The notes under the pieces: model-generated
Database searches by the model: none
Told to the model about the DNA's origin: nothing
The model's input: the letters and a program-made list of their open reading frames with translations, nothing else
In this document: positions 32,999-45,765 of the stretch, one piece after another
Position numbering within the stretch: the stretch's first letter is position 1
How the letters are laid out: each line of letters starts with the position of its first letter
Assembly: GCF_002101885.1 (NCBI RefSeq)
Contig: NZ_LQPS01000043.1
Coordinates: 590,392 to 654,391 of the forward strand
Source: Mycolicibacter senuensis
GTDB lineage: Bacteria; Actinomycetota; Actinomycetes; Mycobacteriales; Mycobacteriaceae
DNA length: 64,000 nucleotides
Direction of reading: 5' to 3'
Translations under genes and position numbers: made by a program

Positions 32999-33829
32999 GT
33001 GGCTACAGCTGAGAACGGCTCGGAATTCGTCCTGGTCGACCGCCCGCGCCCGCAGGTCGCCCTGATCACGCTGAACCGCCCGGAGCGGATGAACTCGATG
33101 GCGTTCGACGTCATGGTGCCGCTGCGCGAAGTGCTGGAGCAGATCAGCTACGACAACGCGGTGCGGGTGGTGGTGCTGACCGGCGCGGGCCGGGGGTTCT
33201 CCTCGGGCGCCGACCACAAGTCCGCCGGTTCGGTGCCGCACGTGGCCGGCCTGACCCGGCCGACGTTCGGGCTGCGGTCGATGGAACTGCTCGACGACAT
33301 CATCCTGGGGTTTCGGCGCCTGCACCAGCCGGTGATCGCGGCGGTCAACGGCGCGGCCATCGGCGGCGGGCTCTGTTTGGCCCTGGCGGCCGACATCAGG
33401 GTCGCCGCGACCGGCGCCTACTTCCGGGCGGCCGGCATCAACAACGGCCTCACGGCCAGCGAACTGGGGCTGAGCTACCTGCTGCCGCGGGCGATCGGGG
33501 CGTCGCGGGCGTTCGAGATCATGCTCACCGGCCGTGACGTCGATGCCGCCGAGGCGGAGCGAATCGGCTTGGTCTCCGCGGTGGTGGAGCAGTCGGCGCT
33601 GCTGGACACCTGCTACGACATGGCCGAACGGATCGCCGGATTCTCCCGGCCGGGCACCGAACTGACCAAGCGGACGCTATGGAGCGGACTCGACGCCGGT
33701 AGTCTGGAGGGGCACATGCAGGCCGAGGGGCTCGGACAGCTCTACGTGCGCCTGCTGACCAGCAACTTCGAGGAAGCCGTCGCTGCGCGCGCCGAGAAGC
33801 GCCCACCGGCCTTCACCGACGACAAATAG
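32999..33829 (+). CDS. echA12: Enoyl-CoA hydratase/isomerase family protein
   Basis: This 276-residue crotonase-fold enzyme probably hydrates enoyl-CoA in fatty-acid degradation. The oxyanion-hole segments are FSSGADHKSAG near residue 65 and AAIGGGLCLALAADIRVA near 120. The active-site region NNGLTASELGLSYLLPRAIG carries one glutamate. The GTG at 32999 directly follows the leaderless-type -10 element. Equivalent to Rv1472 (EchA12) by position. Exact substrate is not evident. Confidence 0.9.
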   Translation: MATAENGSEFVLVDRPRPQVALITLNRPERMNSMAFDVMVPLREVLEQISYDNAVRVVVLTGAGRGFSSGADHKSAGSVPHVAGLTRPTFGLRSMELLDDIILGFRRLHQPVIAAVNGAAIGGGLCLALAADIRVAATGAYFRAAGINNGLTASELGLSYLLPRAIGASRAFEIMLTGRDVDAAEAERIGLVSAVVEQSALLDTCYDMAERIAGFSRPGTELTKRTLWSGLDAGSLEGHMQAEGLGQLYVRLLTSNFEEAVAARAEKRPPAFTDDK

Positions 33830-33872
33830 TCGGTACCGACGATACGTAGCACCACGACAGGAGTACGCGCGC

Positions 33873-35507
<1,635 letters not shown>

Positions 35508-35591
35508 CGGCAATCCCACCAAAGCCGCCCGGTTTCGCCGACGCCTTCTTACGCTGAAGCCGTTGACTCAGCGAGGGGATGGTGAGGGGAC

Positions 35592-35789
35592 GTGGCGACG
35601 ACGAAGCCGGACAAGCTGCGGGACCGACAGCTGGTCGAGTTGCGCAACGCCTACGAGGGCGGGGCCAGCATCCGCACCCTGGCGGCGTCCACCGGGCGAT
35701 CGTACGGCTCCGTGCACAGCATGTTGCGGGAGTCGGGTGCCGCGATGCGCAGCCGCGGTGGGCCCAATCACCGCACCCGATCGCGCTAG
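35592..35789 (+). CDS. Small helix-turn-helix protein (Rv1473A-like)
   Basis: This 65-residue basic protein is nearly all one helix-turn-helix: DRQLVELRNAYEGGASIRTL, then AASTGRSYGSVHSMLRESGA. It resembles the small actinobacterial helix-turn-helix proteins annotated as transcriptional regulators. A GTG start is preceded by a GAGGGGA ribosome site. It lies 84 nt after the ABC-F gene and converges on acnR with a 9-nt gap. Equivalent to Rv1473A by position. Targets unknown. Confidence 0.83.
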   Translation: MATTKPDKLRDRQLVELRNAYEGGASIRTLAASTGRSYGSVHSMLRESGAAMRSRGGPNHRTRSR

Positions 35790-35798
35790 CGACACGAA

Positions 35799-36362
35799 TC
35801 AGCGCTGCCGCACCGAAGCCTCCACCAGGTCGAGGACCGCCGACAACCGCTGCGGATCCTCGCCGGAGGCCAGCCGTGCCACCAGGCCGTCGAGCACCAG
35901 ATCCAGATACGTGTGCAGCACGTCGCTGGGCACGTCGTCGCGCAGCCGGCCGGCCTGCTTCTGCCGATTCAGCCGATCCGTTGTGGCAGCAGACAACTCG
36001 GCCGAACGCTCCGCCCAGCCGCGGCTGAACTCCGGGTCATGGCGCAGTTTGCGCGCGATCTCGAGTCGGGTGGCCAGCCAGTCGTACTGCTCGGGGGCGG
36101 CCAGCATGTCCCGCATCACGCCGATCAGGCCCTCCCGTGAGGCGACGTCGGCCATTCGCTCAGCGTCTTCTTGGGCCAGCTCGAAGAACAGCGTGTCCTT
36201 GTCGCGGAAGTGATGAAAGATCGCTCCCCGCGACAACCCGACCGTCTGCTCCAGGCGGCGCACCGTGGCTCCGTCGTAGCCGTAGGCGGCGAAGCACCGC
36301 CGCGCGCCGTCGAGGATCTGGCGGCGCCGGGCCGCCAGGTGATCCTCGCTGACCCTGGGCAT
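35799..36362 (-). CDS. acnR: AcnR, TetR-family repressor of aconitase
   Basis: This 187-residue TetR regulator has its HTH at residues 10-55 (LDGARRCFAAYGYDGATVRR, then LSRGAIFHHFRDKDTLFFEL) and a helical ligand-binding domain after it. The gene begins 32 nt after acn on the same strand, the arrangement known for acn-acnR of Corynebacterium glutamicum, where AcnR represses acn. A matching operator-like palindrome is found upstream of acn at 39286-39301. Equivalent to M. tuberculosis Rv1474c. Confidence 0.88.
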   Translation of the reverse strand: MPRVSEDHLAARRRQILDGARRCFAAYGYDGATVRRLEQTVGLSRGAIFHHFRDKDTLFFELAQEDAERMADVASREGLIGVMRDMLAAPEQYDWLATRLEIARKLRHDPEFSRGWAERSAELSAATTDRLNRQKQAGRLRDDVPSDVLHTYLDLVLDGLVARLASGEDPQRLSAVLDLVEASVRQR

Positions 36363-36394
36363 CAGGTGTTCGCCGCCTACTTGGACTACTTGGC

Positions 36395-39217
<2,823 letters not shown>

Positions 39218-39285
39218 TTCAACTCCCCGAGTATCGAATTCTCCTGCGCCGACGGGTCCGCGCCGACGAGCGTCATAAACCCTAA

Positions 39286-39301
39286 CAGTACGATTGTCCT
39301 G
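39286..39301. promoter_or_regulatory. AcnR-type operator upstream of acn
   Basis: CAGTAC-gatt-GTCCTG is an imperfect inverted repeat about 70-85 nt upstream of the acn start. The AcnR motif I recall from Corynebacterium glutamicum is CAGNAC-N3-C-GTACTG; the left arm fits exactly and the right arm has one mismatch. The TetR gene just downstream of acn is the obvious ligand-responsive repressor. Confidence 0.65.
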
Positions 39302-39308
39302 TATAAAG

Positions 39309-39327
39309 TAAGGTTCGCCTCACCTGG
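39309..39327. promoter_or_regulatory. IdeR/DtxR-like box upstream of acn
   Basis: The 19-mer TAAGGTTCGCCTCACCTGG agrees with the IdeR consensus TTAGGTTAGSCTAACCTAA at about 14 positions, including AGGTT and ACCT. It lies 8 nt from the AcnR-type site. This would allow iron control of aconitase, but several outer positions differ, so it may be a weak or chance match. Confidence 0.4.
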
Positions 39328-39471
39328 AGGGCGTGAATCCGCACTCAGTCGGGCGGTGGCCTGCTGGCTGGCCTCGCTCGGCGGCGATAGCGTGGGCGCG
39401 GTGTTGGGCCCGGGTTCGCTTACGTGTGGGCAGCTGCCTTCGTAGGCCCGCACTTGCTACCGTCATCTCCC

Positions 39472-40023
39472 GTGACCACCCCGCATCTGCCGGCCTACAT
39501 CCCCGGTGAGCTCTGCATCACCGTCGGGCTGGACCCGGCCACCCCGCCGGACGAGTGCATGGAGCTGGTCAAGATCGACGTTGCGGCCGACGGGGTCAGC
39601 GCCTCGGCCGCCGATGTGCCGGCGCTGCGTGAGGTGGTGGCCGACGCGGCCGGCAACGGCATCGACCTCAAGATCGTCGAAGTCGCCCGCAACCCAGGGA
39701 TGGACACCGCGCTGCGCGACGTCGCCACGGTGGTGGGCTACGACTACCCGGACGCCACCGTGCTGGTGGTCAGTACCACCTATGTCGGCAGCTACAGCGG
39801 CCAGTTTCACCGCTCCAAATTGGAGGCCGCCGAGGACCACGCCAAAACCGGCGACCCGGTGACCTCCGCGCAGAACTTTCTTCATGAATTGACCACCCCC
39901 GATCTGCCGTGGACGGGCCTGACGGTGGCATTGCTGATCGGGGTGGCGGCCGCGGCCGTCGGCACCCGCTTTCTGCAGCGCCGCAGCAAACGAGCCCTCC
40001 AGAGCGGCGAGGGCGCCGAATAG
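39472..40023 (+). CDS. Rv1476-like membrane protein (DUF6676)
   Basis: This 183-residue protein begins VTTPHLPAYIPGELCITVGL and has an extracytoplasmic-looking alpha/beta domain (DVATVVGYDYPDATVLVVST, then SYSGQFHRSKLEAAEDHA). A C-terminal membrane segment, LTVALLIGVAAAAVGTRFL, is followed by a basic tail. The architecture resembles TPM-like domains anchored at the C-terminus, a loose comparison. The GTG at 39472 lies 8 nt after TACCGT and has no ribosome site, so it is probably leaderless. It precedes ripA in the same order as in M. tuberculosis. Function unknown; a link to cell-wall hydrolases is only contextual. Confidence 0.8.
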   Translation: MTTPHLPAYIPGELCITVGLDPATPPDECMELVKIDVAADGVSASAADVPALREVVADAAGNGIDLKIVEVARNPGMDTALRDVATVVGYDYPDATVLVVSTTYVGSYSGQFHRSKLEAAEDHAKTGDPVTSAQNFLHELTTPDLPWTGLTVALLIGVAAAAVGTRFLQRRSKRALQSGEGAE

Positions 40024-40255
40024 CAGCTTTGCCTGCGAATATCGGGCGATTGCCCGGTCCTCATTGCATCTGCGGCAAATAGCTAGGTCACCATTCGGTC
40101 ACAACCGGCTTAATTACAATAACGTAGTTTGTTACGAACGTTTCTCCAGTGACTGATGTGACGTATGGTTCAAAAGGCGCAGCTGTTGTAACAGTGCTTT
40201 GCCACCGGCCGAAGCGCGGCGCCGCCTGCTGAGAGTCCGAGGAGATCCAAGCCGA
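40024..40255 (+). promoter_or_regulatory. AT-rich promoter region of ripA
   Basis: This 232-nt gap contains an AT-rich block (about 40108-40142) with TGTTAC at 40130-40135 and GTAACA at 40188-40193, which are inverted copies of the half-site found in MtrA boxes. The spacing is not that of a classical direct-repeat MtrA site. A GGAGA ribosome site precedes the ripA ATG. No riboswitch consensus could be recognised. Confidence 0.35.
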
Positions 40256-41695
40256 ATGAGACGCATCCGCTGTGGCGCTGCAGACTCGGCTGGCTCTGTC
40301 CTCGCGCCGGCCGCCCGGCTCAGCCGCACTGTTGCAGCGTCGGCCCTGAGCGCCGCGATGCTGCTGGGCACCCCGGGTCTGGCGACGGCTCAACCGGTAT
40401 CAGACCCGGACGGCATCGCCGCGTTGATCGCCGCGGTCGCCGACGCCAACCAGCAGTTGCAGGATCTGGGCGCCCAGATCCAGCAACAGAAGGAAGGCGT
40501 CAACAAGGCGCTGGTGGACCTGCAGACCGCGCGCGAGGACGCAACCTCCGCTCAACACGAGGTCGACGCCGGCCGGCAGGCTATCGCCGATGCCGACGCC
40601 GCGATCGTCGCCGCCCAGCAGCGGTTCAACACCTTCGCCGCGTCGACCTACGTCAACGGGCCCTCGGAGAGCTACCTGACCGCGCGTGACCCGTCGGAGA
40701 TGATCGCCACCGCCGCCGCCGGCCAGACCCTGGCGCTCAGTTCCCAGCAGGCGCTGGACACCCTGAAGCGGTCGCGCATCGAGCAACTCAACAAGGAGTC
40801 GGCCGCCCGGCTGGCCAAGCAGAAGGCCGACCAGGCCGTTGCCGACGCGCAATCCAGCCAGGACGCCGCGGTCAACGCGCTCACCGACGCCCACCGCAAG
40901 TTCGGCGAGCAGCAGGGTGAGATCACCCGCCTGGCCGCAGCGCGCGACCAGGCGCAGGCCCGGCTCGCCGCGGCCCGCCCGCAACAGTCCGACGCCGCCC
41001 CGGCGACCGGCGCGCCGGCCGGTGACCGGTGGGGCAACCCAGCCGGCCCCGGTGCTCCCGCGGCCGCCAAGCGCGCCGACCAGTGGGACGGCCCATGGGA
41101 CCCGACGCTGCCGATGATTCCCAGCGCCAACGTCCCCGGCGACCCGATCGCCGTCATCAACCAGGTGCTCGGGATCTCCCAGACTTCGGCGCAGGTGACC
41201 TCGAACCTCGGTCGCCAGTTCCTGCAGTCGATCGGGCTGGCCAAGCCCGATTCCTCCGGCATCAACAACGGCCAGATCCCGCGGGTGTACGGCAGGCAGG
41301 CCTCGGAATATGTGATCCGGCGCGCGATGTCGCAGCGCGGGGTGCCCTACTCCTGGGGCGGTGGCAACGCCGCGGGGCCCAGTCGCGGCATCGGATCCGG
41401 TTCGGGCACCGTGGGATTCGACTGTTCCGGACTGATCCTGTACGCGTTCGCCGGGGTCGGCATCAAGCTGCCGCACTACTCGGGCTCGCAGTACAAGATG
41501 GGCCGCCAGATCCCGACGGCGCTGGCACGCCGCGGCGACGTCATCTTCTACGGCCCGGGCGGCAGCCAGCACGTGACGCTCTACCTCGGCAACGGCCTGA
41601 TGTTGGAAGCCCCCGACGTGGGTCAACCCGTGAAGGTGTCGCCGGTACGGAAAAGCGGCATGACGCCCTTTGTAGTCCGATACATCGAATACTGA
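40256..41695 (+). CDS. ripA: RipA, NlpC/P60 peptidoglycan endopeptidase
   Basis: This 479-residue secreted enzyme cuts peptide stems of peptidoglycan during daughter-cell separation. A signal peptide (SALSAAMLLGTPGLATA) precedes a long coiled-coil region (residues 60-250), which in RipA is thought to keep the enzyme inactive. The NlpC/P60 domain at the C-terminus has the catalytic Cys390 in TVGFDCSGLILYAFAG, the histidine in GGSQHVTLYLG and MLEAPDVGQ. The ATG at 40256 has GGAGA upstream; an earlier in-frame start adds 19 residues before the signal. ripB follows 11 nt later. Confidence 0.96.
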   Translation: MRRIRCGAADSAGSVLAPAARLSRTVAASALSAAMLLGTPGLATAQPVSDPDGIAALIAAVADANQQLQDLGAQIQQQKEGVNKALVDLQTAREDATSAQHEVDAGRQAIADADAAIVAAQQRFNTFAASTYVNGPSESYLTARDPSEMIATAAAGQTLALSSQQALDTLKRSRIEQLNKESAARLAKQKADQAVADAQSSQDAAVNALTDAHRKFGEQQGEITRLAAARDQAQARLAAARPQQSDAAPATGAPAGDRWGNPAGPGAPAAAKRADQWDGPWDPTLPMIPSANVPGDPIAVINQVLGISQTSAQVTSNLGRQFLQSIGLAKPDSSGINNGQIPRVYGRQASEYVIRRAMSQRGVPYSWGGGNAAGPSRGIGSGSGTVGFDCSGLILYAFAGVGIKLPHYSGSQYKMGRQIPTALARRGDVIFYGPGGSQHVTLYLGNGLMLEAPDVGQPVKVSPVRKSGMTPFVVRYIEY

Positions 41696-41706
41696 CGGCG
41701 GAGCGA

Positions 41707-42408
41707 ATGCGACAGATTGCAACACGTCTAGCCCGCATCACCGGGGCGCTGCTCATGGCGATCCCGGTGATGTTGAGTCTGGCCGGGCCGGCCGAGGCCG
41801 AACCGGGGTGGGACCCGACCCTGCCGGCGACGATCAGCGCCGGAGCGCCGGGTGACCCGCTGGCGATCGCCAACGCGTCCTTGGCGGCCACCGCCCAGGC
41901 CACCCAGACGACGATGGACCTGGGCAAGAAGTTCCTGTCCGGTCTCGGCTTCAACGTCGGAGACGAGGCCGCCGGCAACGTCGCGCCCGGCCAGCGGGTG
42001 CGGGGCCAGCAGGCCATCGAGTACGTCATCCGCCGCGCCGGCTCCCAGCGGGGGGTGCCGTACTCCTGGGGCGGCGGCTCGTTGACCGGGCCCAGTAAGG
42101 GGATCGACTCCGGGGCGGGAACGGTCGGCTTCGACTGCTCCGGATTGATGCGCTACGCCTTCGCCGGTGTCGGGGTCCTGATCCCACGGTTCTCCGGCGA
42201 CCAGTACAGCGCCGGCCGGCACATTTCACCCAGCCAGGCCCGCCGCGGCGACCTGATGTTCTGGGGCCCCGGTGGTGGTCAGCACGTCGCCATCTTCCTG
42301 GGCGGCGGGAAGATGCTGGAGGCCTCCGGCAGCGCCGGCAAGGTCGTCGTCAGCCCGGTGCGAACCGCCGGGATGACGCCGTACCTGACCCGGATAATCG
42401 AGTACTGA
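41707..42408 (+). CDS. ripB: RipB, NlpC/P60 peptidoglycan endopeptidase
   Basis: This 233-residue paralogue of RipA lacks the coiled-coil. A signal peptide (ALLMAIPVMLSLAGPAEA) leads to WDPTLPATISAGAPGDPLA, like the linker of RipA, then the NlpC/P60 domain with Cys144 in TVGFDCSGLMRYAFAG, GGGQHVAIFLG and MLEASGSAG. It cleaves D-Glu-mDAP bonds in related species. GGAG precedes the ATG, and the 11-nt gap from ripA implies one transcript. A long frame upstream of 41707 overlaps ripA out of frame and was ignored. Confidence 0.95.
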   Translation: MRQIATRLARITGALLMAIPVMLSLAGPAEAEPGWDPTLPATISAGAPGDPLAIANASLAATAQATQTTMDLGKKFLSGLGFNVGDEAAGNVAPGQRVRGQQAIEYVIRRAGSQRGVPYSWGGGSLTGPSKGIDSGAGTVGFDCSGLMRYAFAGVGVLIPRFSGDQYSAGRHISPSQARRGDLMFWGPGGGQHVAIFLGGGKMLEASGSAGKVVVSPVRTAGMTPYLTRIIEY

Positions 42409-42484
42409 CACACCCGTTGAAGGCCTTACGTCGACGGATGCTGCTATCCCTGGAATAGTGAAACGCGGGCACGACGCTGCCCCT

Positions 42485-42498
42485 CGGCCCGCGGGCCG
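42485..42498. promoter_or_regulatory. Palindrome in the moxR1 leader
   Basis: CGGCCCGCGGGCCG is a perfect 14-nt palindrome flanked by GGCACG (42468-42473) and CGTGCC (42497-42502), so a larger RNA hairpin can form in the 133-nt gap between ripB and moxR1. It could end ripAB transcription or structure the moxR1 leader. No direct evidence distinguishes these. Confidence 0.35.
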
Positions 42499-42541
42499 TG
42501 CCAGCAGTTGTGTCTGACCGACCTTTGTGGAGGATTTCTCG

Positions 42542-43660
42542 ATGACGTCATCGGATGGGACGCCCGCGGGCGCCAGCGGTTTCCCGAGTTCGGCTGGTGC
42601 CGAGGGAGGCGCAGTCGGCGGTAGCGGGCTCGCCGCCGATGTGCACGCGCTGGAGCGCGCCATCTTCGAGGTCAAGCGGGTCATCGTCGGGCAGGACCAA
42701 CTCGTCGAGCGGATCCTGGTCGGACTGCTGGCCAAAGGCCACGTACTGCTCGAGGGCGTTCCCGGCGTCGCCAAGACGCTGGCCGTGGAGACCTTCGCCA
42801 AAGTGGTCGGCGGGGCGTTCGCCCGCATCCAGTTCACCCCGGACCTGGTGCCGACCGACATCATCGGCACCCGCATCTACCGGCAGGGCCGCGAGGAGTT
42901 CGACACCGAGCTCGGGCCGGTGATGGTCAACTTCCTGCTGGCCGACGAGATCAACCGGGCCCCGGCCAAGGTGCAGTCGGCGCTGCTGGAGGTCATGCAG
43001 GAGCGCAAGGTGTCCATCGGCGGCAAGACCTTCGCCCTGCCCAACCCGTTCCTGGTGATGGCCACCCAGAACCCGATCGAGCACGAGGGCGTCTACCCGC
43101 TGCCCGAGGCGCAGCGCGACCGCTTCCTGTTCAAGATCAACGTCGGCTACCCCTCGCCGGAAGAGGAGCGCGAGATCATCTACCGGATGGGTGTCACCCC
43201 GCCCGAGCCCAAGCAGATCCTGGGCACCGGCGACCTGCTGCGGTTGCAGGGCCTGGCGGCCAACAACTTCGTGCACCACGCACTGGTCGACTACGTGGTG
43301 CGTGTGATCACCGCGACGCGGGTGCCCGAGCAGTTCGGCATGCCGGATGTGAAGAACTGGCTGTCCTTCGGTGCCTCGCCGCGCGCCTCGCTGGGCATCA
43401 TCTCCGCCTCCCGGGCGCTGGCCCTGGTGCGCGGCCGCGACTACGTGATCCCGCAGGACGTCATCGAGGTGATCCCCGACGTGCTGCGTCACCGGTTGGT
43501 GCTGTCCTACGACGCGCTGGCCGACGAGATCACTTCGGAGATCGTCATCAACCGGGTGCTGCAGACGGTGCCGCTGCCGCAGGTGAACGCCGTTCCGCAG
43601 CAGCCGCACCAGGCCTCGCCGGGTGCCCCGACCGCGGCGGCTGTGGCCAGCGGTCGGTGA
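42542..43660 (+). CDS. moxR1: MoxR-type AAA+ ATPase
   Basis: This 372-residue AAA+ chaperone-like ATPase has Walker A in LLEGVPGVAKTLAVETFAK, Walker B in NFLLADEINRAPAKVQSALL, sensor MATQNPIEHEGVYPLPEAQ and arginine-rich DRFLFKINVGYPSPEEE. The N-terminal 30 residues are glycine/serine-rich. MoxR proteins act with VWA-domain partners, two of which follow here. GGAGG is 9 nt before the ATG. Its stop overlaps the next GTG by 4 nt. Equivalent to Rv1479. Confidence 0.95.
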   Translation: MTSSDGTPAGASGFPSSAGAEGGAVGGSGLAADVHALERAIFEVKRVIVGQDQLVERILVGLLAKGHVLLEGVPGVAKTLAVETFAKVVGGAFARIQFTPDLVPTDIIGTRIYRQGREEFDTELGPVMVNFLLADEINRAPAKVQSALLEVMQERKVSIGGKTFALPNPFLVMATQNPIEHEGVYPLPEAQRDRFLFKINVGYPSPEEEREIIYRMGVTPPEPKQILGTGDLLRLQGLAANNFVHHALVDYVVRVITATRVPEQFGMPDVKNWLSFGASPRASLGIISASRALALVRGRDYVIPQDVIEVIPDVLRHRLVLSYDALADEITSEIVINRVLQTVPLPQVNAVPQQPHQASPGAPTAAAVASGR

Positions 43661-44631
43661 GCGACCCGGACACCGGGCGGGAGACGCCAGACCCGGCAAC
43701 CAGCACCGCACCGCCGTCGATGCTGCGCGGCGGGATCCGCGACCCCAAGTTGGCGGCCGCGCTGCGAACGCTCGAGCTGACCGTCAAACGCAAGCTCGAC
43801 GGAGTGCTGCACGGCGACCACCTCGGGTTGATCCCCGGCCCGGGCTCCGAGCCGGGCGAATCGCGGCCCTACCAGCCCGGCGACGACGTGCGCCGGATGG
43901 ACTGGTCGGTCACGGCGCGAACCACCCATCCGCACGTCCGCCAGATGATCGCCGACCGGGAGCTGGAGACCTGGCTGGTGGTCGACATGTCGGCCAGCAT
44001 GGATTTCGGCACCGCCACCTGCGAGAAGCGTGACCTGGCGGTGGCGGCGGCCGCGGCCATCGTCTACCTCAACAGCGGCGGCGGCAACCGGCTGGGAGCT
44101 TTGGTGGCCAACGGCGATCAGGTACTGCGGGTGCCGGCGCGCTCCGGGCGCAACCACGAGCAGACGCTGCTGCGCACCATCGCCACCGTCCCGCGGGCAC
44201 CGGCCGGGGTGCGCGGTGATCTGGGCGCGGCCATCGACGCGTTGCGCCGGCCGGAACGCCGGCGCGGCATGGCGGTCATCATCAGCGACTTCCTGGGCCC
44301 GATCAACTGGATGCGGCCACTGCGGGCGATCGCCGCCCGCCACGAGGTGCTCGGTATCGAGGTGCTCGACCCGCGTGACGTCGAACTGCCCGACGTCGGC
44401 GACGTGGTGCTGCAGGACACCGAATCGGGCGTCACCCGCGAGTTCACCATCGACGCCAAGCTGCGCGATGACTTCGCCCGGGCCGCCACCGCCCACCGCG
44501 CCGACGTCGCGCATGCGTTGCGCAGCTGTGGTGCGCCGTTGTTGTCCCTGCGCACCGACCGCGACTGGATCGCCGACATCGTCCGATTCGTCGAGTCTCG
44601 CCGGCGCGGCGCGCTGGCGGGCGCGCCGTGA
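43657..44631 (+). CDS. DUF58 protein (MoxR partner, Rv1480-like)
   Basis: This 324-residue protein carries the DUF58 signature RPYQPGDDVRRMDWSVTART at about residue 70, followed by VWA-like segments: LVVDMSASMDF (a DxSxS metal-site motif) and RRGMAVIISDFLGPINW. Such proteins are thought to be substrates or adaptors of MoxR ATPases. The GTG at 43657 overlaps the moxR1 stop (GTGA). No membrane segment is apparent. The VWA gene follows 31 nt later. Equivalent to Rv1480. Confidence 0.92.
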   Translation: MSDPDTGRETPDPATSTAPPSMLRGGIRDPKLAAALRTLELTVKRKLDGVLHGDHLGLIPGPGSEPGESRPYQPGDDVRRMDWSVTARTTHPHVRQMIADRELETWLVVDMSASMDFGTATCEKRDLAVAAAAAIVYLNSGGGNRLGALVANGDQVLRVPARSGRNHEQTLLRTIATVPRAPAGVRGDLGAAIDALRRPERRRGMAVIISDFLGPINWMRPLRAIAARHEVLGIEVLDPRDVELPDVGDVVLQDTESGVTREFTIDAKLRDDFARAATAHRADVAHALRSCGAPLLSLRTDRDWIADIVRFVESRRRGALAGAP

Positions 44632-44662
44632 TCTCGACCCGCATGCAACAGACAGGTCTGCT

Positions 44663-45670
44663 ATGACATTGCCGCTACTCGGGCCGATGACCCTGTCCGG
44701 CTTCGCTCACCCGTGGTTCTTCCTGTTCCTGTTCGTCGTCATGGGCTTGGTCGCGCTCTACATCCTGATGCAGGTCGCGCGGCAGCGGCGGATCCTGCGG
44801 TTCGCCAACATGGAGTTGCTGGAGAGCGTGGCCCCCAAGTCGCCGACCCGTTGGCGGCACCTGTCGGCGGTCCTGCTGGTGAGCTCGCTGCTGCTGTTCA
44901 CCATCGCGATGGCCGGCCCCACCCACGATGTGCGGATCCCGCGTAATCGCGCAGTGGTGATGCTGGTGATCGACGTGTCCCAGTCGATGCGTGCCACCGA
45001 CGTCGAACCCAGCCGGCTGGTCGCCGCGCAGGAGGCCGGCAAGCAGTTCGCCGACGAGCTCACCGCCGGCATCAACCTGGGCTTGATCGCCTACGCAGGC
45101 ACGGCGACCGTGCTGACCTCGCCCACCACCAACCGGGAGGCCACCAAGGCGGCGATCGACAAGCTGCAGCTGGCCGACCGGACCGCGACCGGGGAGGGCA
45201 TCTTCACGGCGCTGCAGGCGATCGCCACCGTGGGCGCGGTCATCGGCGGCGGCGACACCCCGCCGCCGGCCCGCATCGTGCTGCTGTCCGACGGCAAGGA
45301 GACCGTGCCGTCCAACCCGGACAACCCCAAGGGGTCGTTCACCGCGGCGCGCACCGCCAAGGACCAGGGAGTCCCGGTCTCGACCATCTCGTTCGGCACC
45401 GCTTACGGCTATGTCGAGATCAACGAGCAGCGTCAGCCGGTGCCCGTCGACGACGACTCGCTGAAGAAGATCGCCGACCTGTCCGGCGGCAGCGCCTACA
45501 CCGCCTCAAGCCTGGCCCAGCTCAAAGAGGTCTACGCGACCCTGCAGGACCAGATCGGTTTCGAAACCATCCGCGGCGATGCCAGCACCGGCTGGCTGCG
45601 GCTGGGCTCGTTCATCCTGGCGCTGGCCGGGCTGGCGGCGCTGCTGCTGAACCGGCGGCTGCCCGCCTGA
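44663..45670 (+). CDS. VWA-domain membrane protein (Rv1481-like)
   Basis: This 335-residue protein has two N-terminal membrane helices (WFFLFLFVVMGLVALYILMQ and LSAVLLVSSLLLFTIAMAG), a von Willebrand A domain with the MIDAS motif VIDVSQSMRATD, then LIAYAGTATVLTSPTT and RIVLLSDGKET. A C-terminal helix is FILALAGLAALLLNRRL. This is the BatA-like architecture, placing the VWA domain at the membrane as a partner for MoxR1. The ATG at 44663 gives exactly the M. tuberculosis length as I recall it. Large hairpin and the fabG1 promoter follow. Confidence 0.94.
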   Translation: MTLPLLGPMTLSGFAHPWFFLFLFVVMGLVALYILMQVARQRRILRFANMELLESVAPKSPTRWRHLSAVLLVSSLLLFTIAMAGPTHDVRIPRNRAVVMLVIDVSQSMRATDVEPSRLVAAQEAGKQFADELTAGINLGLIAYAGTATVLTSPTTNREATKAAIDKLQLADRTATGEGIFTALQAIATVGAVIGGGDTPPPARIVLLSDGKETVPSNPDNPKGSFTAARTAKDQGVPVSTISFGTAYGYVEINEQRQPVPVDDDSLKKIADLSGGSAYTASSLAQLKEVYATLQDQIGFETIRGDASTGWLRLGSFILALAGLAALLLNRRLPA

Positions 45671-45682
45671 GCCGTCCATCGT

Positions 45683-45739
45683 TGACGCTGCGCCCTGGGC
45701 GCGAAAGTGCGAGGGCAGCGCGCCCTCAGCGCAGCGTCA
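45683..45739 (+). terminator. Long two-part hairpin between the MoxR operon and fabG1
   Basis: Outer arms TGACGCTGCGC (45683-45693) and GCGCAGCGTCA (45729-45739) are perfectly complementary. Inside them, after a 3-nt symmetrical mismatch, lie GGGCGCG (45697-45703) and CGCGCCC (45719-45725), giving an 18-bp interrupted stem and a 15-nt loop. It begins 13 nt after the VWA stop and ends 14 nt before the fabG1 -10. Most likely it is a U-less terminator that insulates fabG1-inhA. Confidence 0.7.
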
Positions 45740-45753
45740 GCGGGTTGATTCGA

Positions 45754-45759
45754 TAGGTT
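45754..45759 (+). promoter_or_regulatory. -10 element of the fabG1-inhA promoter
   Basis: TAGGTT is 6 nt before the fabG1 GTG, within CGATAGGTT. As I recall, M. tuberculosis has the same CGATAGGTT with a 6-nt spacer; changes at -15 and -8 there raise inhA expression and give isoniazid/ethionamide resistance. The corresponding bases here are 45751 (C) and 45758 (T). The spacing implies a leaderless or nearly leaderless transcript. Confidence 0.75.
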
Positions 45760-45765
45760 ATGCCG

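Noticed and set aside
40024..40255. Possible c-di-AMP (ydaO) riboswitch upstream of ripA
   Set aside because: Cell-wall hydrolase genes in actinobacteria often have one, but the conserved ydaO core could not be recognised and the gap is short.
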